Positions 1-5,948 of a DNA stretch of 6,639 nucleotides are shown here, piece by piece. The number at the start of each line of letters is the position of its first letter. Position 1 is the stretch's first letter. The DNA comes from Bacteroidales bacterium (GTDB lineage: Bacteria > Bacteroidota > Bacteroidia > Bacteroidales > UBA7960), in the NCBI GenBank assembly GCA_003555385.1, contig PWHO01000020.1, positions 1 to 6,639 of the forward strand, read 5' to 3'. Position numbers and translations under genes: made by a program. The notes under the pieces were generated by a model, which worked only from the letters and a program-made list of their open reading frames with translations, was not told the origin of the DNA and did not search any database.

Positions 1-994
1 AAAGCATGATCCCCAAAAAGATAAACAGGCAGGCCACCACAAAATAATTCATCACCCTGGCATAGAGTTCCCGGGAATCTTCACGGGCCGCCTGGGAGAA
101 AAAGAAAGGCTCCGCGGCAAAGCGAAAAGCCTGGATAAATATGGTCATCATGATGGACAATTTATACACAGCCCCGTAAATCCCCACCTGGGCCATGGCC
201 ATATCCTCCGGAAGGATATACTTCAACAGCAATTTGTCCAGGGCCTCATTGACCCATCCGGCCAAACCAGCCACAAGCAGCGGCAACGCATAGAGCAACA
301 TTTTCCGCCAAAGCAGGCTGTCAAAGACAGGTCGCACCGACCGCATCACAGGCATCAGCAGCAGTACAGTGAAAACCGTTGCCACCAGGTTGGCAATAAA
401 GACATAACCCACACCGATATCCGGATTGTAAACGAGATTCACAAAAGGGCGCATGAATTCAGGGCCTTGCCGCAAAAGCCAGGGGAATAACAACAGGAAA
501 ATGAGGACCAACCCGATATTGATCGCTATCCCCGCCAGTTTCACCAGGGCAAACTTCCATGGCTTGTTGGCCGCACGAAGCCTGGCAAATGGGATGGCTG
601 CCAAAGCATCCAGCCCGACAATCATTCCCAGCAGCACAATGTATTCCACATTGTCAGGATAGCGCATCACCTCTGCCAGGGGATTGCGAAAAAGGACTAC
701 CAACAGCATAAAAACGGTGGAGGTGGCAAGAACGGACAGCAGGGAAGTGCTGAAAATGGTATTTCGTTTGTCAGGGCTGGACTCAGAAAAACGGAAAAAG
801 GCCGTTTCCATCCCATAGGTGAGCACGATAAGCAAAAACGCCACATAGGTATACATCTCCGTGACCACCCCGTATTCACCGGGGATAAAAACCCGGGTAT
901 AAAGGGGCACCAGGAGGAAGTTGATCACCCTGCCCACGATACTGCTGACTCCGTATATAGCCGTTTGCCCGGCGAGACGCTTAAGAGGATTCAC
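1..994 (-). CDS. Polysaccharide/lipid-linked oligosaccharide flippase (Wzx/MATE-like), 3' end outside window
   Basis: My reverse-strand translation gives 331 uninterrupted codons from 994 to the left edge, so the C-terminus is missing. The protein is very hydrophobic, with many predicted membrane helices (for example around residues 10-35, 48-60, 80-102, 116-130, 150-170, 195-215 and 315-331). The N-terminus reads MNPLKRLAGQTAIYGVSSIV, followed by a VPLYTRVF stretch, and RFAAEPFFFSQA lies near residues 292-303; these are typical of Bacteroidota 'lipopolysaccharide biosynthesis protein' flippases. The family moves undecaprenyl-linked saccharide repeat units across the inner membrane. The start is GTG at 994: an in-frame TGA lies two codons upstream and no ATG precedes it in frame, so GTG is the first possible start. 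I find no convincing promoter in the 136 nt before it; it may be transcribed from upstream through the small gene. The exact glycan substrate cannot be told. Confidence 0.88.
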   Translation of the reverse strand, partial: MNPLKRLAGQTAIYGVSSIVGRVINFLLVPLYTRVFIPGEYGVVTEMYTYVAFLLIVLTYGMETAFFRFSESSPDKRNTIFSTSLLSVLATSTVFMLLVVLFRNPLAEVMRYPDNVEYIVLLGMIVGLDALAAIPFARLRAANKPWKFALVKLAGIAINIGLVLIFLLLFPWLLRQGPEFMRPFVNLVYNPDIGVGYVFIANLVATVFTVLLLMPVMRSVRPVFDSLLWRKMLLYALPLLVAGLAGWVNEALDKLLLKYILPEDMAMAQVGIYGAVYKLSIMMTIFIQAFRFAAEPFFFSQAAREDSRELYARVMNYFVVACLFIFLGIML

Positions 995-1130
995 GCTTCA
1001 TCGGTTTGTGCCGTACAAATTTGCGAAGAAAAAACGACAAATACCCCTAAAGCCACCATTTTCAAAACTTCTTAAAATGGCGATAGGGAGGACTGTGGAG
1101 AGCACTGAAGCCTTAATAAAAACAGAAATC

Positions 1131-1343
1131 TTACTGATTGGCTTCCTGGGCACGGACTTTTGCCTTCCATTCCTGGTAGGTTTTTTCAAAAAAATCCGGA
1201 TCATTAACCCGAAGCCAGGTCCCGTATTTCACATAATCAGGGATTCGGCCACCATTTGATTTTTTCTGATCTTCCGGAATGCCAAGCTGATTCAGGTGAC
1301 GCTCATAAGAAATTTTACTTGGCCTGTCTTCTTTTCTGTTCAT
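1131..1343 (-). CDS. Small charged protein of unknown function, 70 aa
   Basis: The ORF runs from ATG at 1343 to TAA at 1131. The product is soluble, rich in Lys, Arg, Asp and Glu, with no signal peptide, membrane segment or Cys. It has an N-terminal basic part (RPSKISYERHL), a Gly/Pro-containing middle (SNGGRIPDYVKYGTWLR) and a C-terminal acidic/aromatic helix-like part (DPDFFEKTYQEWK). The composition and well-formed codons look like a real protein rather than a shadow, and no larger ORF competes on either strand. I do not recognise a named family; it resembles short conserved Bacteroidota proteins found beside tRNA genes, but that is recollection only. It lies 81 nt downstream of tRNA-Arg and 136 nt upstream of the flippase, all on the same strand. 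No clear TAnnTTTG box separates it from the tRNA, so read-through from the tRNA promoter is possible. Confidence 0.68.
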   Translation of the reverse strand: MNRKEDRPSKISYERHLNQLGIPEDQKKSNGGRIPDYVKYGTWLRVNDPDFFEKTYQEWKAKVRAQEANQ

Positions 1344-1424
1344 GACTACGCTGAATAATGCCGCAATGCTTTCGCCCGGTAGTCAGGAGGCAAAAGCAAA
1401 GCAGACTGTGACTAAATCAGTTTG

Positions 1425-1496
1425 TAGCCCCGACAGGAATCGAACCTGTATCTAAAGTTTAGGAAACTTCTATTCTATCCGTTGAACTACGGGGCC
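1425..1496 (-). tRNA. tRNA-Arg (anticodon CCU)
   Basis: The reverse strand folds into a complete 72-nt cloverleaf. The acceptor stem is GGCCCCG/CGGGGCT with a G-U closing pair, followed by T8-A9. The D arm is GTTC/GAAT with an 8-nt loop containing GG. The anticodon stem is GAAGT/ACTTT with loop TTCCTAA, the variable loop has 4 nt, and the T arm is ACAGG-TTCGATT-CCTGT. Anticodon CCT lies at 1463-1461 and reads AGG codons. The discriminator is A at 1425. The following bases are CAA, so the 3' CCA is not encoded and must be added after transcription. It lies between metG and the small gene, with its own promoter just upstream. Confidence 0.96.
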
Positions 1497-1509
1497 ATTT
1501 TTCCAGCCA

Positions 1510-1541
1510 CAAAGATAGGCACTTTGAATGATTTTTACAAA
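1510..1541 (-). promoter_or_regulatory. Promoter of tRNA-Arg (Bacteroidota -33/-7 type)
   Basis: On the minus strand, TATCTTTG (1517-1510) matches the -7 consensus TAnnTTTG exactly. A TTTG (1541-1538) sits 20 nt upstream, within the usual spacing for the -33 element; a second TTTG follows at 1545-1542. Transcription would start near 1503, a few bases before the mature tRNA 5' end at 1496. Confidence 0.75.
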
Positions 1542-1549
1542 CAAAGAAT

Positions 1550-1583
1550 GCCAAAAAAGGATTATCAGCTCGTTTTTTTTGGC
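1550..1583 (-). terminator. Possible metG terminator (A/T-rich inverted repeat)
   Basis: The 9-bp arms GCCAAAAAA (1550-1558) and TTTTTTGGC (1575-1583) flank a 16-nt spacer, starting about 20 nt past the metG stop codon. Both arms carry A or T runs, as in bidirectional intrinsic terminators, but the stem has only three GC pairs and a long loop. It lies between metG and the tRNA promoter, the right place to insulate them. Termination activity is inferred. Confidence 0.35.
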
Positions 1584-1603
1584 TAAAAAGTCAATAAGGA
1601 AAT

Positions 1604-3679
1604 TTACCCGATCACACTGCCGTTTTCAATGTCCTTGTCCGGCTGCACGAAAGTCATCTCCCCGTCTTTGGTCTGCCCCATCAGTAGCATGCCATGTGAT
1701 TCAATCCCCTTGATCTTCTTGGGTTTGAGGTTGGCCAAAAAAAGTACGCTCCGGCCAATGATCTCATCCGGATGAAAGACATGAGCAATGCCAGCCACAG
1801 CCGTGCGTTCCTCCAGCCCGATATCCACCGTAACCTTCAGGAGTTTCTTTGTTTTCGGTACCCTTTCGGCAGAAAGAATGGTTCCAGTGCGGATATCCAT
1901 TTGGGCGAAATCCTCAAAAGACACCATCTCTTTCAGCGGAGGCACTTCCGTTTCATCCTGGTTGTCCATTTTAGCGTGATACAGCTTGTTCACTTGCTCG
2001 TGCACCTGCAGATCCTCCACTTTTTCAAACAACAACTCCACATTATCGATGGGATGCCCATCCGGCAGCAGATCCGGGCGGCCACCATCTCTCCAGATCA
2101 GATTGCTGAGGTTTAACATCTTGCACAACTTCTGTGCAGTATGCGGCAGAAATGGCTCTGACAACACAGCCAGACTTCCGCAAACCTGCAGACAAATATT
2201 CAGGACGGTCTTCACCCGTTCGGGATCATTTTTATAAATCTTCCAGGGCTCGGCTTCAGTAAGATAGCGGTTCCCCAGACGTGCCAGACTGATCAGCCCG
2301 GCCAGGGCTTCCCTGAAACGGTAGTTATCCAGGCTTTGGCCAATGGTTTCGGGGAAAGCAAGCAGTTGCTCCAGTGCCTCTCTGTCAGCAGGTGATAACT
2401 CACCGGCTTCGGGCACCTGACCATCAAAGTATTTGTGGGTCAGAACCAGCGTACGGTTCACAAAGTTTCCAAATATGGCCAGTAGCTCATTGTTATTGCG
2501 TGCCTGGAAATCCTTCCAGGTAAAATCATTGTCTTTGGTCTCCGGGGCAGCAGCGGTAAGCACATAGCGCAACACATCCTCTTTTCCGGGAAACTCTTCC
2601 AGGTACTCATGCAACCATACCGCCCAGTTCCGGGAAGTGGAAATTTTGTCGCCCTCCAGGTTCAGAAACTCATTGGCAGGGACGTTGTCCGGCATTACAT
2701 ATGATCCCTCGGCCTTAAGCATCACCGGAAATATGATGCAATGGAACACGATGTTGTCTTTCCCGATGAAATGAACCAGTTTGCTGTCGGGTGACTTCCA
2801 GTACTTCTCCCAGTCCTTCCCATGTGTTTCCCCCCATTCGCGGGTGGCGGAGATGTAACCGATGGGTGCATCAAACCACACATACAACACCTTCTCTTCT
2901 GTACCTTCCAGGGGCAGCTTCACCCCCCAGTCGAGGTCACGCGTTACCGCCCTGGGCTGCAGCCCCTGATCGATCCAGGACTTACACTGTCCGTATACGT
3001 TGGGTTTCCAGTCATCTTTGTGAGATTCCAGGATCCACTCCCGGAGCATAGGCTCATATTCGTCCAGCGGCAGGTACCAGTGTTTTGTCTTTTTCATAAC
3101 CGGTTTATTGCCACTGAGCATAGAGCGCGGATTCCCGAGATCGGTCGGGCTCAACGATGTACCACAATTTTCACACTGGTCGCCATAGGCCCGCTCATAA
3201 TCACAATGAGGGCAAACACCCGTTATGTAACGGTCAGCCAGAAACTGTTTATTCGCCTCATCATAATACTGCTCAGTTTCTTTTTCCGTAAACACCCCCT
3301 TGTCATACAGGGTTCTGAAAAATTCAGAAGCTGTTTCGTGGTGCACTTTGGCAGATGTCCGGCTGTACACGTCAAAGGAAATCCCGAAACGCTCAAATGA
3401 ATCCTTGATCTGTTTGTGATATTTGTCGACGACCTGCTGCGGTGTAATATTTTCCTGCCGCGCCTTGATGGTAATGGGGACGCCGTGTTCATCACTTCCA
3501 CAGATATACAGCACGTCTTCCCCTTTGGAGCGAAGATAGCGAACGTAGATATCTGCCGGGATGTACACGCCTGCCAGGTGACCTATGTGCACCGGACCGT
3601 TGGCGTAAGGAAGTGCCGCAGTTACCGTGTGGCGTTTGTATTGTTTGGGCTGGTTACTCGTATTTTTTTTACTACTCAT
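1604..3679 (-). CDS. metG: Methionine--tRNA ligase (MetRS) with C-terminal tRNA-binding domain
   Basis: The 691-residue class I aminoacyl-tRNA synthetase charges tRNA-Met and initiator tRNA with methionine, using ATP, in the cytoplasm. The HIGH motif is intact at residues 31-34, after AALPYANGPV. A CxxC-x9-CxxC zinc knuckle lies at Cys156, Cys159, Cys169 and Cys172. The KMSKS loop appears as KISTS at 345-349, the form usual for this MetRS type. An all-helical anticodon-binding domain follows at about 390-550. The C-terminal OB-fold tRNA-binding domain (Trbp111-like, about 586-691; FAQMDIRTGTI and SHGMLLM) is fused, as in the dimeric long form. A TTG at 3685 would add two residues, but ATG at 3679 starts a natural SSKKN N-terminus and is preferred. 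No frameshift or missing catalytic residue is seen. The nearest promoter-like box is about 330 nt upstream, beyond a palindrome array. Confidence 0.97.
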   Translation of the reverse strand: MSSKKNTSNQPKQYKRHTVTAALPYANGPVHIGHLAGVYIPADIYVRYLRSKGEDVLYICGSDEHGVPITIKARQENITPQQVVDKYHKQIKDSFERFGISFDVYSRTSAKVHHETASEFFRTLYDKGVFTEKETEQYYDEANKQFLADRYITGVCPHCDYERAYGDQCENCGTSLSPTDLGNPRSMLSGNKPVMKKTKHWYLPLDEYEPMLREWILESHKDDWKPNVYGQCKSWIDQGLQPRAVTRDLDWGVKLPLEGTEEKVLYVWFDAPIGYISATREWGETHGKDWEKYWKSPDSKLVHFIGKDNIVFHCIIFPVMLKAEGSYVMPDNVPANEFLNLEGDKISTSRNWAVWLHEYLEEFPGKEDVLRYVLTAAAPETKDNDFTWKDFQARNNNELLAIFGNFVNRTLVLTHKYFDGQVPEAGELSPADREALEQLLAFPETIGQSLDNYRFREALAGLISLARLGNRYLTEAEPWKIYKNDPERVKTVLNICLQVCGSLAVLSEPFLPHTAQKLCKMLNLSNLIWRDGGRPDLLPDGHPIDNVELLFEKVEDLQVHEQVNKLYHAKMDNQDETEVPPLKEMVSFEDFAQMDIRTGTILSAERVPKTKKLLKVTVDIGLEERTAVAGIAHVFHPDEIIGRSVLFLANLKPKKIKGIESHGMLLMGQTKDGEMTFVQPDKDIENGSVIG

Positions 3680-3832
3680 GGACAAGGTGGTTTGTGGGCT
3701 GTCGCCCTGTTAGTAACGTGTGATCCCTTCGGGATCAGTCGGGGGCTGCGCCCCCTCCAGTTGTTAGTTTGTCGGCGCTGCGCGCCTCCAGTTGTTGGGT
3801 TTAGTAACGTTGGACCCCTTCGGGGTCTGACC

Positions 3833-3906
3833 AACCAACAACCGCCTGGGCCGTTTACCAATCCATTGGCAGCTTCCCCATCACTCATCCCATGAGAACC
3901 AACAAC
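3833..3906 (+). repeat. 74-bp direct repeat, copy 1
   Basis: This copy matches 3926-3999 at 72 of 74 positions, with a 93-bp period. It begins AACCAACAACCGCC and ends GAACCAACAAC. Both differences fall at ATC versus GGC in the segment after TTTACCA. In this copy they create CCAAT-CC-ATTGG (3858-3869) and break the GCCTGG/CCAGGC stem present in copy 2. Confidence 0.93.
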
Positions 3907-3925
3907 CAAGGCGCGAAGCGCCGTT

Positions 3926-3999
3926 AACCAACAACCGCCTGGGCCGTTTACCAGGCCATTGGCAGCTTCCCCATCACTCATCCCATGAGAACCAACAAC
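3926..3999 (+). repeat. 74-bp direct repeat, copy 2
   Basis: This is the second copy of the 3833-3906 repeat, separated from it by the palindrome at 3910-3922. It contains a perfect 6-bp stem, GCCTGG (3937-3942) with CCAGGC (3951-3956), around an 8-nt loop. It ends 13 bp short of the minus-strand -7 box at 4012-4019. Confidence 0.93.
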
Positions 4000-4011
4000 T
4001 AATTAAGACTG

Positions 4012-4019
4012 CAAAGGTA
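4012..4019 (-). promoter_or_regulatory. Predicted metG -7 promoter box
   Basis: The minus-strand TACCTTTG matches the Bacteroidota -7 consensus TAnnTTTG and is followed by CAG. No clean TTTG is found at the expected -33 distance. I see no other TAnnTTTG on this strand between here and the metG start, so transcription would begin near 4005. That would give a leader of about 325 nt containing the whole repeat array. Confidence 0.5.
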
Positions 4020-4082
4020 GTAAATCTTCATAATTCCATGACTTTATGTCCGAAGTCTGGGGCAGTTTTCCACATAAAGCAT

Positions 4083-4090
4083 TAACTTTG
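4083..4090 (+). promoter_or_regulatory. Predicted -7 promoter box of the sigma-54 activator operon
   Basis: TAACTTTG matches TAnnTTTG and lies 30 nt before the ATG at 4121, giving a short leader of roughly 25 nt. A -33 TTTG is not evident; TTTT at 4066-4069 is too close. In the leader, ATG-GCA-TAA (4109-4117) is a two-codon ORF in frame with the main start codon. The box diverges from the metG box, with 63 bp between the two. Confidence 0.5.
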
Positions 4091-4120
4091 CATAAATAAA
4101 CTGACGTAATGGCATAACCC

Positions 4121-5371
4121 ATGGACATTCAATCCATCAAACAGCGATTTGGCATTATCGGGCACTCTCCCAAGCTGGACCGGGCAATTGACGTGGCCCG
4201 GCAGGTGGCTCCTACGGATATCACGGTGCTGATCACCGGCGAAAGCGGAACCGGCAAGGAGGCCTTCCCGAAGATCATCCACCAATTGAGTCCGCGAAAG
4301 CACGGACCCTATATCGCCGTTAACTGCGGGGCCATTCCTGAAGGAACGATCGACTCTGAGCTTTTCGGGCACGAAAAAGGATCTTTTACCGGTGCGCACG
4401 AGGCACGCAAAGGGTATTTTGAAGTGGTCAATAAAGGAACTATTTTCCTGGATGAAGTGGCGGAATTGCCCCTGCTCACGCAGGTCAGGTTGCTGCGAAT
4501 CCTGGAAAGCGGGGAGTTTATCAAGGTGGGAGCATCCAGGGTGATTAAAACGGATGTACGGGTGGTTGCTGCGTCCAACGTCAGCCTGCAGGAAGCTGTC
4601 AACAAAGGGAAATTCCGGGAGGATCTCTATTACAGGCTGAACACCGTTCCCATCCGGGTACCTCCGCTGCGTGAACGGAAGGAAGACATCGTGATGCTGT
4701 TCAAAAAATTCTCTGCCGACTTTGCGGAGAAATACCGCATGCCTCCCCTGCACCTGACCCATGATGCAGAGCAGCTGCTGATCAGCCACCGCTGGTCGGG
4801 AAATGTGCGTCAGCTCAAGAACCTGGCCGAGCAAATATCTGTAATTGAAAAAGACAGACACATTACCGCAGATGCGATCAACCATTACCTGCCGGATGAA
4901 AAAGACAATCCCATGCCCGTAGTGTTTGATCAGAACCGCAATGCACCATCGGGGATGAATGAAAGGGAGATCCTTTACAAGGTATTGTTCGACATGAAGA
5001 AAGACATCACCGACATGAAAAAGATCATCATGCGGATGATGCAGGAGGGCCAGGTATCAAACACTTTCCAGGAAGAACATGCCCATCTGATCGAAAAACT
5101 AACCAATAAAGAAAGGGACCTGCCGCAGGTTTACCAGGAGAAGGAAGAAAACACTCCCGACGCTGAAGAGCAATATGACGACCTGGTGGAAAGTTATGAG
5201 GAGGCCCCCCATGAATATCTTGAAGAGAACCTCTCCCTGCAGGAAAAAGAGAAAGACCTCATTGACAGGGCTTTGCAGAAACACAACGGGAGGCGGAAAA
5301 AAGCGGCAAAAGAGCTGGGGATCTCGGAAAGAACACTGTATCGGAAAATTAAAGAATATGGCATCGTGTGA
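4121..5371 (+). CDS. Sigma-54-dependent transcriptional activator lacking a receiver domain
   Basis: The 416-residue bacterial enhancer-binding protein would use ATP hydrolysis to remodel RpoN (sigma-54) RNA polymerase into open complex. The AAA+ domain starts almost at the N-terminus (about residues 12-240). It has Walker A GESGTGKE at 40-47, a GSFTGA sigma-54 contact loop at 87-92 (a variant of GAFTGA), Walker B IFLDE at 108-112, arginine-finger region FREDLYYRLN at 165-174 and sensor II WSGNVRQLKNL at 225-235. A long charged linker follows (about 260-375; Met/Lys-rich near 290-308, then Glu-rich). The Fis-type helix-turn-helix lies at about 377-414 (KKAAKELGISERTLYRKIKE). There is no receiver, PAS or GAF domain, so control must come through the linker, a partner protein or expression level. 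It is the first gene of a compact run with lptE and a TPR gene. Targets are unknown. Confidence 0.94.
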   Translation: MDIQSIKQRFGIIGHSPKLDRAIDVARQVAPTDITVLITGESGTGKEAFPKIIHQLSPRKHGPYIAVNCGAIPEGTIDSELFGHEKGSFTGAHEARKGYFEVVNKGTIFLDEVAELPLLTQVRLLRILESGEFIKVGASRVIKTDVRVVAASNVSLQEAVNKGKFREDLYYRLNTVPIRVPPLRERKEDIVMLFKKFSADFAEKYRMPPLHLTHDAEQLLISHRWSGNVRQLKNLAEQISVIEKDRHITADAINHYLPDEKDNPMPVVFDQNRNAPSGMNEREILYKVLFDMKKDITDMKKIIMRMMQEGQVSNTFQEEHAHLIEKLTNKERDLPQVYQEKEENTPDAEEQYDDLVESYEEAPHEYLEENLSLQEKEKDLIDRALQKHNGRRKKAAKELGISERTLYRKIKEYGIV

Positions 5372-5401
5372 TTCGTGCCCTGTAATATCAAACAAAAAGA
5401 A

Positions 5402-5917
5402 ATGCTTGAGAAACGTTATTTCCCCGTTTTACTGATCTTCCTGCTGAGTCTGACATGGTTGTCCGGCTGCGGCGTGTATTCATTCACCGGTGCGAGCATC
5501 CCGCCCGGGGCAGAAACTGTTTCTGTCAGCCATTTCCCCAATGATGCTTCCCAGGTGCAGCCAACGCTCAGCCAGTATTTCACGGAAACCTTGCAGGATA
5601 AGTTCCTCCGTCAGACTAATCTGCGGCTGGTGGACGGGGTAGGACACCTTCATTTTGAGGGAGTCATTACGGATTACCGGACAGAACCGGTCGCCATTAC
5701 CGGCGACGACAGGGCTGCCAGAAACCGGCTTACCATCACAGTAAGGGTATCCTACTACAATGAGTTTGATGAAGATGCCGACTTCGAACGTGCTTTTTCC
5801 AGGTATTATGAATACGACAGCAACCTGAGCCTGGCAGAAGTGGAAGACGAAGCCATGGAAGTTATCACGGAGGAGCTGGTGGAGGACATTTTCAACCAGG
5901 CAGTGGTTGACTGGTAA
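5402..5917 (+). CDS. lptE: LptE-family outer-membrane LPS-assembly lipoprotein
   Basis: The 171-residue protein has a lipoprotein signal peptide: a short basic n-region (MLEKR), hydrophobic core PVLLIFLLSLTW, then the lipobox LSGC with the lipidated Cys at residue 23. The mature part begins GVYSFTGASIPPGAETVSV, the pattern of the LptE (LPS-assembly) family. LptE plugs and assists LptD in placing lipopolysaccharide in the outer leaflet of the outer membrane. The C-terminal part is acidic and helical (EVEDEAMEVITEELVEDIF). The reading frame is open back to a GTG at 5375, but ATG at 5402 places the basic n-region at the start and is preferred. It begins 30 nt after the activator stop codon, so co-transcription is likely. 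Its last codons and stop lie in a 20-bp tandem duplication. Confidence 0.88.
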   Translation: MLEKRYFPVLLIFLLSLTWLSGCGVYSFTGASIPPGAETVSVSHFPNDASQVQPTLSQYFTETLQDKFLRQTNLRLVDGVGHLHFEGVITDYRTEPVAITGDDRAARNRLTITVRVSYYNEFDEDADFERAFSRYYEYDSNLSLAEVEDEAMEVITEELVEDIFNQAVVDW

Positions 5918-5938
5918 AGGCAGTGGTTGACTGGTAAA
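5899..5938 (+). repeat. Exact 20-bp tandem duplication spanning the lptE stop codon
   Basis: Two identical, directly adjacent copies of GGCAGTGGTTGACTGGTAAA lie at 5899-5918 and 5919-5938. The first encodes the end of LptE (AVVDW and stop); the second lies wholly in the gap before the TPR gene. Perfect identity suggests a recent slippage event or local selection. Confidence 0.97.
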
Positions 5939-5948
5939 TTAATATCTT

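Larger units (their letters stand above)
3696..3999. repeat. Intergenic array of short palindromes and direct repeats
   Basis: About 300 bp between metG and its predicted promoter hold at least five perfect stem-loops, each with a 3-nt loop: 3721-3737 (TGATCCC/GGGATCA, loop TTC), 3741-3755 (GGGGGC/GCCCCC, loop TGC), 3774-3786 (GGCGC/GCGCC, loop TGC), 3813-3827 (GACCCC/GGGGTC, loop TTC) and 3910-3922 (GGCGC/GCGCC, loop GAA). A weaker one lies at 3696-3707 (GGGC/GCCC). The linkers also recur: TTAGTAACGT at 3710-3719 and 3801-3810 (91 bp apart), CTCCAGTTGTT after both TGC-loop stems, and its near-inverse AACCAACAACC several times on the right side. This is a REP/MITE-like mosaic of palindromes. 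No transposase or RAYT gene is present in the window. No plausible gene is seen in this stretch. Confidence 0.85.

Noticed and set aside
1056..1080. Inverted repeat CCATTTT/AAAATGG downstream of the small gene, considered as a terminator.
   Set aside because: The stem is only 7 bp and A/T-rich, the loop is 11 nt, and no U-tract follows directly on the minus strand.
998..1204. A 68-codon minus-strand ORF upstream of the flippase.
   Set aside because: It overlaps the end of the small 1131-1343 gene in another frame and reads through low-complexity intergenic sequence; it shows no protein-like features.
2822..3400. A 192-codon plus-strand ORF within metG.
   Set aside because: It is antisense to the MetRS catalytic and zinc-binding coding sequence, and no family is recognisable.
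3676..3981. A 101-codon minus-strand ORF containing a 31-residue repeat.
   Set aside because: It is made almost wholly of the intergenic palindromes and the 93-bp repeat (93 is divisible by 3, so the frame stays open in both copies), and it overlaps the metG start. The composition reflects repeat DNA, not a protein.
3696..3999. Repeat array considered as a CRISPR array.
   Set aside because: Repeat units are palindromes of differing sequence with irregular spacing, there are no unique spacers of uniform length, and no cas genes are present.
3680..4005. metG leader considered as a T-box or S-adenosylmethionine riboswitch.
   Set aside because: No T-box consensus or SAM-type core was recognised; the stems are simple short hairpins from repeated DNA.
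4082..4885. A 267-codon ORF antisense to the sigma-54 activator.
   Set aside because: It is a shadow of a gene with all AAA+ motifs intact on the other strand; its own translation has no recognisable domain.
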